Positions 23,890-36,115 of a stretch of 64,000 bases of DNA are shown one piece after another. Position numbers and translations under genes: made by a program. The notes below the pieces were generated by a model. The model worked only from the letters and a program-made list of their open reading frames with translations. It ran no database searches and had not been told where the DNA came from. Source of the DNA: Dicaeum eximium (Eukaryota > Chordata > Aves > Passeriformes > Dicaeidae); NCBI GenBank assembly GCA_013396995.1, contig VWZP01006638.1, positions 554,859-618,858 on the forward strand, written 5' to 3'. The first letter of the stretch is position 1. Each line of letters begins with the position of its first letter.

Positions 23890-26800
23890 CTGGAATTGAA
23901 GACACCAAATAAATGCATTGAGTCAAACATACTCAAATGTATGAGTAGCATGCTCACAGGCTGAATCTAAAGTAGATTCACCACCAGAGGTGACCTTGGT
24001 GAGAAAATACTGAACAGAGGGAAATCATTTAACTTCTGAATGATCTGCCGGTTTTGTTTCAGGCAGACAAGACAGCATATGGGATCTCTGCAGGAAAACC
24101 AGCCAGAAGTTCCAGCTGGCTCAGGAAAGAGTTGCTGTTATGGCCCTCTAATGTGTTGGAAACTAACAAGCTCACTCTCTCTCTTCCCTCTTAGAGCAAG
24201 GTGCTTTGGACAGAGGGCTGCGTGTGTCCAGCAACCCACACCCATATTATCCTCTCAAGTAACCTTTTCCCTGCTGAAACTCATGCCAAGACAACTGGAT
24301 ATCCATGATTTTCAACAATACATTATGCCACATCCACAGTTTAGTCAGCCCTGCTATGAAATGATGATACATTGCAGAAGTCTACCTGCTCCATAATGGT
24401 TCAGTGAACCTTAAGCAACACACATACAAAAAAAGCCAAAACAAAACCATTAAGCAAGGCCCAACCATTAGCAAGAAATACAGCTAAAATGGCATTCAAG
24501 TAAATCTTTGAGTATGAAAGGAGGGTTGTATAAGTCTCTACATAGCTACATATACCCAAATATGTATTTATTTATTTATTCTTTTACAGAAATTAGAGTA
24601 AGAAAATCCAGGCATCTGTGGGTGAAATGCAGCAGCAAATAATGGAGTAATTGTGGAAGCCGTGCATATATGTTCCTTAGTATGTTTCTTGGGACACATA
24701 ATCCTTCTAAGTTGAATGTTTTGTGCCTGTGCTTCTCTGACCTTGCAAGTTTACATTCTGTAGGTCTGGTTAGAGAACTTCTTTGGCCTGTAGATCCTAA
24801 TTAAAGGTTTGCATACTAAGAAACACCAGGTTCAGGGTTCCACATTAAAAGTCTCATCAGTTAATTCTACAGTTTACACTATGATCACACAATCTCATGT
24901 ATTTACCTAACTTTTTTATTCCCATAAAGTATTTTTTTTATTCATACACCCTACTTTCTTTCCTGCAGGAATTTAGGGATACATAAGTACCTACTAAAGG
25001 CAACTTCAGGCAAGCTGGAGACAAAGTGCAAAATATTTCTAAAAGATGTGTTGAAGAAATTTACAGAACTCTCTATTTTATGTGACCAGAAAGTCTTGTC
25101 ATTATACTTTACTCCAACCACAAATGACAGCCTCTGTCTTCCACAAAAATGTGTATAAACTCATCTCTAGCAATAAAATGAACAATGGGAGGGAGTGGAC
25201 CACAGATTTCTCAAAGACTCATCCTTGTTGCTGTCGTGAGGAGCACCTCTACGTGTCATGAGGGACACCAGGCTGCATTTCCCCAGCAGTGAGCCAAAGA
25301 GCCCTGACTGGGGTTGACAGGGCTGCTGGGACAAGCTGTCCACAGCAGAGATGTAGGGAGGGGAATGACCGGGAGGGGAAGAGAGAGTCTCCCTGAAGTG
25401 CCACAGGTGGCAGGCCTGTCTGTACACAGCTGGACCACTGGAGTCTGTCATGGTCAGGAGCCAGGGTATGAGAGCTCTGTACAATCTTCTCCCACATGGA
25501 CCATGGGCACTGGATGTCACTGGGAATTTTGGAGGCCTAGTCGTTGGCCAGGTCACTGTGGTCCACCTCTACCACCACTCTCTCAGATACTGGATACCTT
25601 CTGTGGTAGTTCACTTGCCTTGCTGCTTTGCAAGATCTTCTTTGAGGAGACACTTTGCATTCATGCTCAGTAAGAGCCATCTCCAGGGACTTATGAGAGG
25701 CTGCCTCTGTTATGATCCCTTTGTCAATCCCTTAGTCCCTAGAGGTGGACCCAGCAGCTGGGCTTCCAGATCTGGAGCAGGCAGGTAGCAGTGTGTTTAC
25801 CTTGCTGACAGATGAATACTTGCTGCCTACCTAAGAGGTCATGCAGAGATGGACACCAGGTAGTTTTGCTTCTGCTGTCATTCTTGTCTTTTCCCTTTCC
25901 TGTCCTGCTACAGGCCAGGCTGCCTCTTTTGAATCTTCCCCTTCTGCCCCCCAGCAGGAGCTGCTGTTTCTCTTTCTAACCAAATCAACATCTACTTCCA
26001 TCATCTCTCCTTGAGTTCCAGCACAATTATTATATTTGAGGACTGGGTCTCTGGTTAAGCAAAGGTGTGGCACCTCCAACTGAGTGAGTTTTCACTTATG
26101 GTGGCTTCAGAGCTTCTCAGTGTCCCTTGGCATGCTCCTTGATCAGGAAACTCTTGTTCTCTTTTGAGGGCACTGAGGGCAGCTGAGTAGGCAAGGGCCA
26201 GCCCCAACACAGCCTTGTAAACACCTGTGTTTCATCAGGGCAGGCAAGGGTCCCCTCCTTCAGATGGTGTATTAATTACTTGGGACTACATTCATGATAA
26301 GGCATGAAATCCCAAACCATTGGAGGCAAGAAGAGCCTCAGGCACGTGTCCAAATCCTTCCACACATGATGCCACCTGAGAATTGACTGCCTTCAGGCAA
26401 ATCCCTGTGTGGTATTCCCAATTAGCTGTTAATCAACTAGCAGTTGTTAATTGTTGTCACAACAATCAAACCATGCTCACGATGCACATGAGTATGAGAA
26501 GTGTGATTATGCGAGGATATTCAAGGAGCTGAGTAGAGTTACAAGCAGGTGAGAGAGACCTGTCCTGGGAGACAAGAAGGGGCAAATGCCATTCGTCCTT
26601 CTCTCAACAAAGCACTTTTCCAAGGAGGGAAATGGAAAAGTGTAATTGTTGATTTTCTCGATGAGTTGGTCACAGGCCAGTGCTTTTATCATTGCTCTAC
26701 CAGGCAAAGCAATACAAAGGGACATGCAACATAGCAAAAGCAGAAATGGACATTAACAATTATAGGAGGTTTTGTATAGCAAAAAAGGGATCAAGCATGA

Positions 26801-27588
26801 CAGCACCAAAGTAAGTATGGCACACATCAGTGGTGGATATGATTTGCAGTGAACTGATCTGATCTACAGTGCACTGGCCAACACCTAACCAGGCCTCCAA
26901 AGACACTGACACCAAGCAGGGCAAAAGAATCCTGTTTAAGGCAAGGAAGGCAGGTGTAGCTGTGTGTGTGGGCTCAAACCAGCATCCTTTCAGTCAACAG
27001 CTGAGCACCGACTGCATCACAGAGACCTGTGACCTTGTCATGCAGTGCTGCTGTGTTGCTCAGCTCTGCTCAGCTCCCTGGGCACCCCAGTTGATTAAGG
27101 TGGGGCACAGAATGTGAAACAGAGAAGGCCTTGATGCTGTGCAAGCATTGCTCAGCAACAGCTCTAACAGCGTTGTCTTACCAGCCTTGTTTTGGTCACA
27201 GATCTAAACACTGCACGTGGTGGGCTGCTTTAAGGAAAAATTAAATTCTTTCCAGCCAAATGACATTCTGCACTGGGCTTCCCTCTGAAGCCAGTACCAA
27301 CTAGACATTTGTCATTTATTACACATGAGCCATAACACTTGAACAATACATTACCTGATCATTTTCTGAGTATACAGCATTGTGCTACCTTTATCTTGCT
27401 CAAACAATATTAGCACAGCATGTACCAGTGACTAATACTTATGTACACACACAAAAAGATTAGAAGGGAGCTGTTTCTTCCTTCCTATCTTTTTGTACCC
27501 TGAGCTCATAAGGAAAAAAAAAATTAAGCAAAACACACATAACCTCCCCTTTACCAGTGAAGCTGTGTGAATTCCCAGCTTTTCTTAC
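23890..27588. other. ANKDD1B intron, 3.7 kb
   Basis: Includes a GC-richer block at about 25190-25790 that resembles an old repeat but that I cannot name, a TTTA-type run near 24568-24580, and the family-A LTR fragment at 27074-27265. No exon was recognised. Confidence 0.5.
27074..27265 (+). mobile_element. LTR 3' fragment (family A, copy 2)
   Basis: Matches the 3' part of the 60877 copy by eye: the shared run around GAGAAGGCCTTGA.GCTGTGCAAG, then a GTTGTTT-type region and AAAAATTAAATTCTTTCCAGCC, corresponding to the LTR end. The 5' two thirds are missing. Confidence 0.6.
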
Positions 27589-27684
27589 ATGATTTAAGGA
27601 ATTTATGTTGTGACTGGCATCCAAAAGGATTTTTACTACCGGTAGATTATTACCAATAACTGCTAAATGGAGAGGGGAATTCTT
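27589..27684 (-). pseudogene. ANKDD1B: ANKDD1B remnant: ankyrin exon
   Basis: 32 codons, acceptor GGCAG, donor CAT|GTAAGA, phase 0. It reads KNSPLHLAVIGNNLPVVKIL..ASHNINSLNH, matching the corresponding mammalian repeat (SPLHL, then a DID/NIN-type end). Confidence 0.88.
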
Positions 27685-28553
27685 CTGCCGTGGAGGAAAA
27701 ATAATAAATTGTTATACTTGGGTATATTATTACAAGCTCATGCAAACAAGAAAGAGGTTCTTATTGAAGCCTACCACTTGCAAAGGTGATGTGCTCCAGC
27801 AGAAGCTCAACACTGCAGAAAACACAGCTGGATGTGTGGAGTTATACCAGAGGTGGTAGCCTGCTCCTGCAACACCCGCAGAAGCAAGTAAAGAAATACA
27901 GCTGGGAAGACTGGAAATGCTGAGTGCATGGGGTGTGCCTCAGTGTGCCACCACCCAGGAATGCAGCAAGGCACTCTTAACTGCTCCTACCTGGGATGTG
28001 CTGCTATCCTGACAACAGGGAGATTAGGGTAATGTTCCTGCTCCCTCAGAAAAGTGGCTTTGCCCTTTGTTGAATGGTCTGGAGACAGATTCATCCTATA
28101 TCCAGTAAACTGATGTTGAAATCTACTTTCCAGGAACAAACCCTTGTCATGTGTTGCTGCTGGAAATGCTCTTCATACTAAAGTGACTTCTGTCATATTT
28201 ATAAAATATGACAATGTACAATTAGTAAGACAGAGGTTTTATTTGAGTGATTATTTATTAATATAACCAAGGCACAGATGCAACACCAGTCAATATCCAC
28301 ACTAGGTTGGTAAGATCACTTTGTATGTTGAACCCTTGACTGATCAGTTTCTTGAGAAATACAGGCAAAGAATAATTCCATATCTTGTCTCTATTGGTCT
28401 GTAACTGTTGCTAACCAACATCTGGAAGGCAAGTAATAATGTGTGTAGGAAAAAATTCAAGGAACTACTCAATCTCATTCAGCTGTCTGAATTCCCATGG
28501 AAAGACAGGGCAGGCTGGGCAGCAGCAGAAAAGTCATTCTGATAAACACTCAC

Positions 28554-28652
28554 CTTAGGTTTAGGAACCAGGTCAATGTTCTTATCAATAAGAAAAGTGA
28601 CCAAGGATATATGTCCATTCTGAATTGCAACCTGCAAAGCATTGCTATTGTT
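28554..28652 (-). pseudogene. ANKDD1B: ANKDD1B remnant: ankyrin exon
   Basis: 33 codons with clean splice signals (CTTTCAG, AAG|GTGAGT). It reads NNSNALQVAIQNGHISLVTF..DKNIDL, equivalent to the divergent family repeat in which TPLH is replaced by an S-x-LQ pattern. Confidence 0.88.
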
Positions 28653-30884
28653 CTGAAAGAAATTTGATAGACAGAAAAACTTACATTTTTATTGCTGAAA
28701 AAACAGTATTAAAGAGAGGTATAAATACAGGATAATCTTGCATTTAAATTTGCCTTAGTATCCCTCTACCAATGAAACCTTCTGACAAAAAGATACAAAA
28801 CTAAGCAGATCAGCAGTTAGCATGATGTTTTTGTCAACAGTGAAGGAAATTCCCGTCCCATTTGTACTATATCACAACAAACATACTAAAGAACACCAGA
28901 ATCCTATAGCCCCATCCAACTTCTCTTAAAAAAGAGACAGATCAGCATCATCATCTATACTGTGCCATGGACAACAACAATGCCAACATGTCTCCTACTC
29001 TGTTAGTTAGTCTGTTAGACCCTTACCAAGAAAGTACAGTCACATTAACCAGTAAATCCATTGAAGGGTTAACAAATCAATAGAAAAATAAATAAAAATA
29101 AATTAACAGAAAAGAAATTTTTAAAATTAATTTTTACAAAATAGTTCTGCTTAAACAAACAAGTTCTCATCCTGCTGGAATCATGAACTTCTTGCAGCTG
29201 GCTAGCCAAGGCCATTGAGCAGATATGAGTTGGACTGCAGTTCAGGAATCAGATGTAGAAAACAAGTTTGTCATCAGATCAGTTGTATACACTGTTTGCC
29301 TGCATACACTGATGTTTGTCTGGATAGATGTATAGTGAGGTTTACAATACAGAAAACTATTCCATAAATATTAACCGTGCTCTTTTTGGTGGGCAGCAAT
29401 TGCTGCCATTCAACACCAGGCAACACCACCAGTATGCTAGTACATACATTAATTCCTGTTTCTGTCAGTGCAATGCCATGGATTTCTGACAAATTCACAA
29501 TGCCAAGTGCTAGTTATAAGGAGAACTTTAACTAGAAATAATCCTGTTTCATACTTATTTCAAGTCTTTTCACACTGAAGGAGTCTCCATGTCTTGACAG
29601 CAAGTCTATAAAATGATACAGCAGCTACACAATGATCTAAGTCCTGTTTCTCAACATCTAAAATACACAAAGGTTTAATGGAAGTTACACTGGTGTTTCA
29701 ACAATCACAAAAGAATCAATAAATCCTAATTTTTTTTTTTTTGCTTAAAATTCTGACATTATTCTGGTAAACTTAATACATTTTAGTACTTTGCTTCTGC
29801 TATGGGAAGAGAGATCTGTTAATACGCAGACCACAACATGTCCAGGTGGACAGGAAGGTCACACCATTAGCCATGCCAAGAGGGGGATACAAGCAGCACA
29901 AGCTTTGTGTGCAGAAGCAACACTCTTAGACAAGCCTTGGAAACATGAGGGCTCCACATTTCAAAGAGGCTCGTGTGCCTCACAACAGGCACAGCTGAAA
30001 ACAGCAGACAAGTTGGATAAGAGGGAACTTCTTAACTCCTCAGTCTGTTGCTGATTAATGAAGAGGGCCTTGGTAGGAGTTACTCATTTTGCCAACTGGC
30101 CCAGCAGAACAAACCATCAGCCACATGGCAGGTTCCCACAGTGGCCATGCCAGCCCACAGCAAAGGAAATTACCTTGCCCAGGTTGTTCCAGCTGCCCCA
30201 TAAAAGAAACAGAAGAGACACGAGCCCTTTGCAAAGCAGGAACGCTGGGACGAGCAGTTAGTGTGCATTTCCTTCCTCCACTCCTTGCTTTAGCCCTAAA
30301 AGGAAGCTCAAGAGTGCATTAACTCAGGGATACAACCTTCCCAGCTAATATGCAATCGATGTATATGCTGGCTGAGCTCACCAACACTAACCCAGGAAGG
30401 AAAATGGGGTAGGCAGTGTCTGCAACCAGTTTTGTGCAACTGAGTTCAGATGGACAAGATAGAAATTACCTCTGCTGAGGTGTCTGTGATGGTATGTGCT
30501 TGGTGTGCAAGTCAAACTGGCCCAATGAATAGGCTGAAAAGCACCAGAAGAGCTTCAAAGTGAGATGTTAAAAGGAATGGGATCACATGGCTAAAAATGC
30601 TGGAAAAAGAAAGCAAGGGGGTCAAGGCCCCAGCAGTTATGCAAGGGCTTGCCAAGGGCAGGGGAGGATGTGTGCAAGGGATAGAGGACAGAGGAAGACA
30701 CTGAAGGAGTTAAGGGAAGTTCATTTATTGGACAAGGAACAAGGAAACAGGATGCAAAGTTACTAGGAAATCTGCAAGACTAATGAAGTCTCCTCAGTGC
30801 CACATTTCTTCCTTTCAAATTTGATTTTTTAGAAAGTTTTTCAAATCTCCAATTTTATTTCTTTCAATAGTTTAGTGTACTTAT
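28653..30884. other. ANKDD1B intron that begins with AT
   Basis: AT-rich, with A-rich runs near 29090-29140. The 5' end (minus-strand sense) is ATAAGT rather than GTAAGT and the 3' end is a normal CAG. No other feature was recognised. Confidence 0.55.
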
Positions 30885-30983
30885 CTGATTGAGGTAATTT
30901 ATTTCCTCCCATTGTTCAAGCAGAACTTCTACAACTTCACTGTGACCATTTTTGGCTGCTAAATGCAATGCTGCGTTTTCCTC
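30885..30983 (-). pseudogene. ANKDD1B: ANKDD1B remnant: ankyrin exon with mutated donor
   Basis: 33 codons, acceptor TTTCAAG. It reads EENAALHLAAKNGHSEVVEV..EQWEEINYLNQ, a good ankyrin repeat with the family's LxQWxxIN end. The exon ends CAG but the intron starts ATAAGT: the +1 G is an A (30884 on the plus strand is T where C is expected). Apart from that base the donor is consensus. Confidence 0.88.
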
Positions 30984-32515
30984 CTTGAAATTAGAATGTA
31001 AATTAATGTATTTTAGAACCCAGAATAAAGACATTAACTAAAACCAACACAAAGTTTTCAATCAAGTCTTTGTCACATACAAGGAGAGGGAGGCAACTAC
31101 ACACCGCATGTGCCAAGATTCAGTCTAATCTTGCTGATCTAGTTGGCTGTCTGAAAACTCCAGTGTATACTAGCAAAAAGACCTGAAATTCTAACTCCTA
31201 ACAAATGAATCAGAGAAAAACTTCAGGTACTGGTTCCCACAAGAGTGGGTACTACACTGAGCCCCCAAGACCACTGATTTAAAGAGTAGAAAAGGCCTAG
31301 GTCAGAGCATAGAAATTTGTCATGACTTTGATATCAGCATCACAATCTTTGATTTCTATCATCATCAGTGCAATTTCTTCCCAGGAAATTAAGAAACACA
31401 AAACAGAAACAAAAGTAAAACCAAAACACCATACCACCAAGCAAAAAAAAAAGCAATTAACAACTTCAGGCAGAACAGCAGCTTTTGAACTAAAAGAAAA
31501 TGCAAGCATACAAAATAGTATAAAAATGGCTAAAAAAATTAGAAGAATTCTAACTCTCAGAAAAATGAGAGTCCAGAACAGTTTTTCATTCAGAGCATTG
31601 AGTGGGAAGATGTAGGAATCCTTTTTACAGTGATGGTTACAGCATGATTGGATTTAGTGACCCAGGAGATGAGTTTCTCTCCTGGCTTCTTGCCTAATTT
31701 GCAGGACCACATCATTTACCTCCTGGTGCTGTTGACACCTTTAACCTGCTGGATATCTGGGACAACACTATCTTTCAACATCTGCTGATAAACTGCTTAG
31801 CACAGCCGAGCTCTGGGTGGCACTGCAGCTTTTAAACTATTACCAGAACACCAAAAACACCAACATCACTTCCTGAGTGCTTACTTACATGGTTCTGTAA
31901 ATGCAGTGTCTGACAATTTCACAATCTTTAATGTATTTGATCGTACAATGCCCCAGATGCAGGGAAATACTAACTTGCTCATTCCAGAAATAGTAAAGTA
32001 AGGAAAGATAAATTTAAGAGCAGACTTTGAAAATTACTAAGATACCTTAAAATAGAGAGTCAAAGCAAACTCAATCAGATTGAAGTGTTAAGGTACTGCT
32101 GAAAAAGAATTTATCGGTGTTTATTTTCACCCTGAAGCTTTTAAACACCTTTGGAAAATCGGTCACACAGTGACACACAGACACAAAGAGAGTGAAATAC
32201 CGAGAAATATGATCTCCCAAAACAGAGGCTGACACCTTTATCTCCAGGATTTCCCACTTCTCTCAACAGACAGCATATGCTAGTTTTGCATTGCATAAAT
32301 TATGAATGTGTACAGAAAAGTCTCCTGGCAATCACCCCACTGCCTTCCCTTTACCACTAAAAAATCATCATCCTTTTATGTTTGTTGGTCCTATATATCA
32401 CTGTAACATTTGTGCAGTGCACTCAGATATTTGATTGTATAATAACCACAGTGAAACAAAATAATCTTTCATAAGCACATTTGTAGTTGTATTTCTGTGG
32501 AAAAGAAACATTTAC
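30984..32515. other. ANKDD1B intron, 1.5 kb
   Basis: AT-rich. A Lys-coding A-rich run near 31390-31460 creates a spurious open frame. Nothing else was recognised. Confidence 0.5.
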
Positions 32516-32614
32516 CTCATCTTTTTCAGATGTAAATAGCTTCAGAGCAATCGAATTTTTTATCATGTCAACATGGCCTTTTTCAGAGGCCAGAAGAAAT
32601 GGCTTTTTACCTTT
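32516..32614 (-). pseudogene. ANKDD1B: ANKDD1B remnant: ankyrin exon with mutated acceptor
   Basis: Reads KGKKPFLLASEKGHVDM, then LKLFTSEKDE; 33 codons in phase 0, the right length and alignment. The intron before it would have to end AA instead of AG (rc of 32615-32616). The only nearby AG lies four bases inside the exon (AAAG|GTAAAAAG) and would shift the frame. The donor GAG|GTAAAT is intact. Confidence 0.85.
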
Positions 32615-33528
32615 TTAGAAAAAAATTATGGAAAGAAACATAGTGTTCCAGAAAGTAGAAATACTTTACTTCTAGATACTAGATATATGGCATGCATCTG
32701 TATATGTGTATCTTACATAAAAATTTATATATCATATGACTGAGGAGATTAACATGATAGTAGATACATAGAAGAGCAGTATTTAAAAAATATACTTAGT
32801 GTATATAAACAGATTATACATCTTCCATATCCTGAATAAAATATATAAAAACTGTTTAGAAATGGTAAAAAAGCAGAAAATACACTCAAAATCCTATTTA
32901 ATCCTATTTTCCTCAGTATGAAAATATTAATCCAATAACTCTGTCATTAAAAGTCTGAGGATGCTCAGAAACAGGCAGCAAAGAAATAGCAAGATTTATT
33001 TCCATGGGTGAATTTGTTTGATCCAAATTCTGGAAACAGAGAACAGACATATGTCAGAAGTTTCATCCAGAAGGCCTGAATTTAGCACTGTGCATTGTAG
33101 GGGGTTTTGGTAGTGTTGAACCTAACAAAACCTTTTCAAACCATTTACGAACTCAGCTGCAGAAAATTATCTTGACCCAAAACCATACCACTGTTCAGAC
33201 AGCAAGGCATAAAACCAGCCAGGTAAAAGGGCTTCATATCATGCCTGATAGTGCCTATAGAAGTGTCCAGGAAAAAAATAAATGCACCTAGTAGAGAATT
33301 ATGATGCAACCTTAACAGGTGTTCAAGAAGGTGCTTCCTCACCTTTCCTTTCCCAGGACCTAAAGCTTCAAAGGTATGTTTTATTAAATTATTCTGTTTT
33401 GTCAGACTTGTCATTTGTAAAAAGAATTTTGCACCCTTGGGTGAATAAAATTCAAGAAACTTAGGAAAAAAAAAAGGAGATTTGTTCTTTAGGTGTCAGA
33501 TCTCACAGGAATAAGTTTTCCTCATGTA

Positions 33529-33564
33529 AGGATAAACTTAAGGATAAACTTAAGCTTAAACTTA
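33529..33564. repeat. 12-bp tandem repeat, three units
   Basis: AAGGATAAACTT occurs twice back to back, then AAGCTTAAACTT. Short and intronic. Confidence 0.75.
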
Positions 33565-33719
33565 GCTACATAGCATTTCCAAACGAGACCCCAACACTGT
33601 GGAAATTAAAAATAAAAACACAGAAGAGGCGGTGAGGATAAGGCACTGTTGGAGACTCGGTGCAGCTCTGCAGGATGGCCGCACAGAGTTCTGTGTTCCA
33701 CACTGATGAAGCATGGCCA

Positions 33720-34100
33720 TGCTGGCCACAACTGGCATGTTTTGGTAAGGGCAGGGGTCTGCAAAGCTGTGCAAAACGTCAGAGGCTGCCCTGTGCTGGT
33801 CCCAGACATTTCCAGCTGACTCCACAGTGGGCCCAACTGCCCCAGGATGTGCCAGCACCTAACCCACCACAGAACCAAACGATGCCTCTGTGAAAATTAA
33901 TTTAAGAACGGCTGGGCACTGCTGTGGGAAGGATGCACAAGGGGAGATACAGGAGGAGACACAAGAAGATGCAAGGGAGGAGACACAGGGGAAGGTAACC
34001 CACAGGGTGACTGCAGCCCCTGCAAGAAGCTTTCTGGAGCAGAGGAAAATAGTAAGAAGCCAAGAGGAGAAAAAAGGAATCCACTGGGGATTGAACCCAA
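33720..34100 (+). mobile_element. Possible decayed ERV LTR fragment
   Basis: Motifs such as GACATTTCCAGCTGACTCCAC, a TTTAAGAA-like stretch and CTGCAGCCCC...GGAGCAGAGG recall songbird ERVL-type LTRs. Similarity to the 42078 element is weak by eye, so the assignment is tentative. Long open frames on both strands reflect GC content only. Confidence 0.3.
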
Positions 34101-34379
34101 CCTCCTCTGCCTCCCACTGCCTTAGCATGACTGAGCAAAAGCAAGGACATCAGAGGGTGTCTGCAGTCCAACTGAAACAGGCAAAGAGGGAGGAGAGGTG
34201 TTGCCCCTAAGCGCTTGTCTGGCTATTTCTTTTACCTGTTTCTCAGTATCCAAGTCAGAAATTAAAAGTGTATGTAACTGTCAATAAATTAAAACTGATT
34301 TAATTTCCCCAAATCAAGATTATTTCTCCCAAAACAAAAGCTTCATGATATCAAAGAAATAAATAGAAACACACTGTAC

Positions 34380-34484
34380 CCGATCAGGTTTGCTCAAGTC
34401 ATTCAGATGAAGATCTTGGAGGAGATAATCAACTATTTTAATGCTGTTGCTCTAAGCTGCAAAAAGCAGTACATTCATTCCGTC
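34380..34484 (-). pseudogene. ANKDD1B: ANKDD1B remnant: ankyrin exon with premature stop
   Basis: 35 codons with intact splice sites (TTTTTCAG, CGG|GTACAG). It reads DGMNVLLFAA, then TAG, then SNSIKIVDYLLQDLHLNDL. The mammalian equivalent has Gln at the stop position (QSN), so one C>T change (CAG>TAG, plus-strand 34452-34454) explains it. The LH of the usual ALHFA is also lost (VLLFA), consistent with relaxed selection. Confidence 0.9.
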
Positions 34485-34575
34485 CTGAAAAATGGTAAAT
34501 CAGTTTGTAAGAATGTTTGATTTTTTTCCCAACATAAATATGCTAAGAGTTGGTAAAAATTTGTCATCAGCAAAC

Positions 34576-34674
34576 CTTGTTCTTAGCCTTTTGATCAGCA
34601 CCTGCATTAACTAATTTTCGCATTATAACCAGATTTCCAGTCCAACCTGCAAGATGAATCACTGTCAGGCCATG
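34576..34674 (-). pseudogene. ANKDD1B: ANKDD1B remnant: ankyrin exon
   Basis: 33 codons: HGLTVIHLAGWTGNLVIM, then NAGADQKAKNK, very close to the mammalian repeat. Acceptor TTTCAAG; donor AAG|GTTTGC, which keeps GT but is weak from +3 on. Confidence 0.9.
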
Positions 34675-35159
34675 CTTGAAATAAAATTACAAAGGCAGAA
34701 ATTACCGCCAAAATACCTTGAGCCAAATTTTTTTAAATCTTTTTGATTGATTCAGTGTATTAGTGGGTTCCAGTCTGCAGGAGAAGAGCAGTATGAGCAC
34801 CTGACAGTGTGGGTGGGATTCATCTCACTTAAATTAAGCTAAATGAAAGAGAGTGAGACCTAGATAAATGTTTGACTTCTTCTTCAGAGAAGGTCTGGCA
34901 TCTCTAGAGAAGGATTGATCCCATTATATGACAAAGGGATTAAGTCCTATCTGGAAATTATATTTTCTCTCCAGAAACCATGTAGATAGATAGTCTTGGG
35001 TGCAGTGGATGACATTTCAAGTGACAATATGCAATGACTTTACTTCCATGAGTCACCATAATTTTCCATTTAGGCCTCTTTCTAATGTTCTTACCTCTCA
35101 GATTCTCTAAAACCTTTTTCTTTTATAGGAAAAAATGAACCCTGTTTTGAACATCTTAA

Positions 35160-35475
35160 AAACAAAAGGACTGGCTCAAGTCTGTGCTGCTGCGGCCTCA
35201 CCTCGAGTGCTGAGGGCTGTTTTGGGTGCCACAATAAAGGATATAAAGCTATTGGAGAGTGTCCGAAGGAGGAACACAAAGATGGTGAAGGACCTTGAGG
35301 GGAAACCATATGAGAAACAAATGAAGTCACTTGGCCTGTTCAGCCTGTGGGAGACCGAGGGGAACCCTCACTGCAGTTACAACCTCCTCGTGAGGGGAAC
35401 AGGAGGGGCAGGACCAGGGGGAATGGCATGGAGCTGTGGAAGGGGGGGTTTAGGCTGGATATTAGGACACCTCCT
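35160..35475 (+). mobile_element. CR1-type LINE, 3'-proximal fragment
   Basis: Recognisable CR1 sequence (GCTGCGGCCTCACCTCGAGT, a TATAAAGCTATTGGAGAGTG block, a GATGGTGAAG block, GGTTTAGGCTGGATATTAGG). This corresponds to the end of ORF2 and the start of the 3' region of the avian CR1 retrotransposon. It is decayed, with no functional reading frame. Confidence 0.8.
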
Positions 35476-35689
35476 CATACACCATGTTCTGCACTTCTAA
35501 TCATTCTAGAGGCTCTACATGGGACTCACTCCTCTTTATCAGCCTTTCCTGTATTTGCAGAAATTGCAGCAGAAAAACAGTGGAGGGCAATGTGGAATAT
35601 GCACCTGGTATGCAGGCAGTAAGATAAATCTGGGCTTTGGCAAAATTTGTGGCTGTGGCCTGAAAATCTGCCCTGAAAAACCTTCCAAG

Positions 35690-36115
35690 CTATGAACAGC
35701 TGGCGGCCAGTCACAAGCAATGCACAAGGCATCCATCCTGGGAATGCTATTTAACATCTGCATTAATGACCTGAATGATGGACAGAATGCACCTGCAGCA
35801 AACTTATAGATAATATTAAATTGGGATGAATGGCTGATAGAACATATTGGTGTCCGTCATCCAGGGAAACCTTGGCAGGCTGAAGAAACGGCCTGGCAAG
35901 GACATAACAAAATTAAACAGGGGGAAACGCAAAGTCCTGCCCCTGAGGAAGAGCAAACCCAGGCAGCAGTACTGGCTGGGGACAACTGCCTGGAAAGCAG
36001 CTTGGCAGAGGCAGACCTGGGGGTCCGGGTGCACACTGAGTTGAATATGAGTCAGCAGTGTGCTCTTGCAGCACACAAGGCTAATAATATCCTTGGCTGT
36101 ATTGGGTAAACACTG
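35690..36115 (+). mobile_element. CR1-type LINE, reverse-transcriptase fragment
   Basis: Matches the CR1 region just upstream of the previous piece: translated LGMLFNICINDLNDG resembles the RT stretch ending in FINDLDDG. It is followed by a degraded equivalent of the FADD motif, GACCTGGGGGTCCGGGTG and ATGAGTCAGCAGTGTGCTCTTGC. It carries stops and is non-functional. It ends near GGCTGTATTGGG, close to where the 35160 piece begins in the consensus. Confidence 0.72.

Larger units (their letters stand above)
32615..34379. other. ANKDD1B intron with GC-rich insert
   Basis: Holds a 12-bp tandem repeat at 33529-33564 and a GC-rich block at 33640-34200 that may be a decayed LTR. The flanks are AT-rich. 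Confidence 0.5.

Noticed and set aside
25167..25788. Open frames of 112-129 codons on both strands
   Set aside because: GC-richer patch, probably an old repeat; no domain, no splice support.
28653..30884. The AT-starting intron as a U12-type AT-AC intron
   Set aside because: The donor is ATAAGT, not ATATCC, and the 3' end is CAG, so a mutated ordinary donor is the simpler reading.
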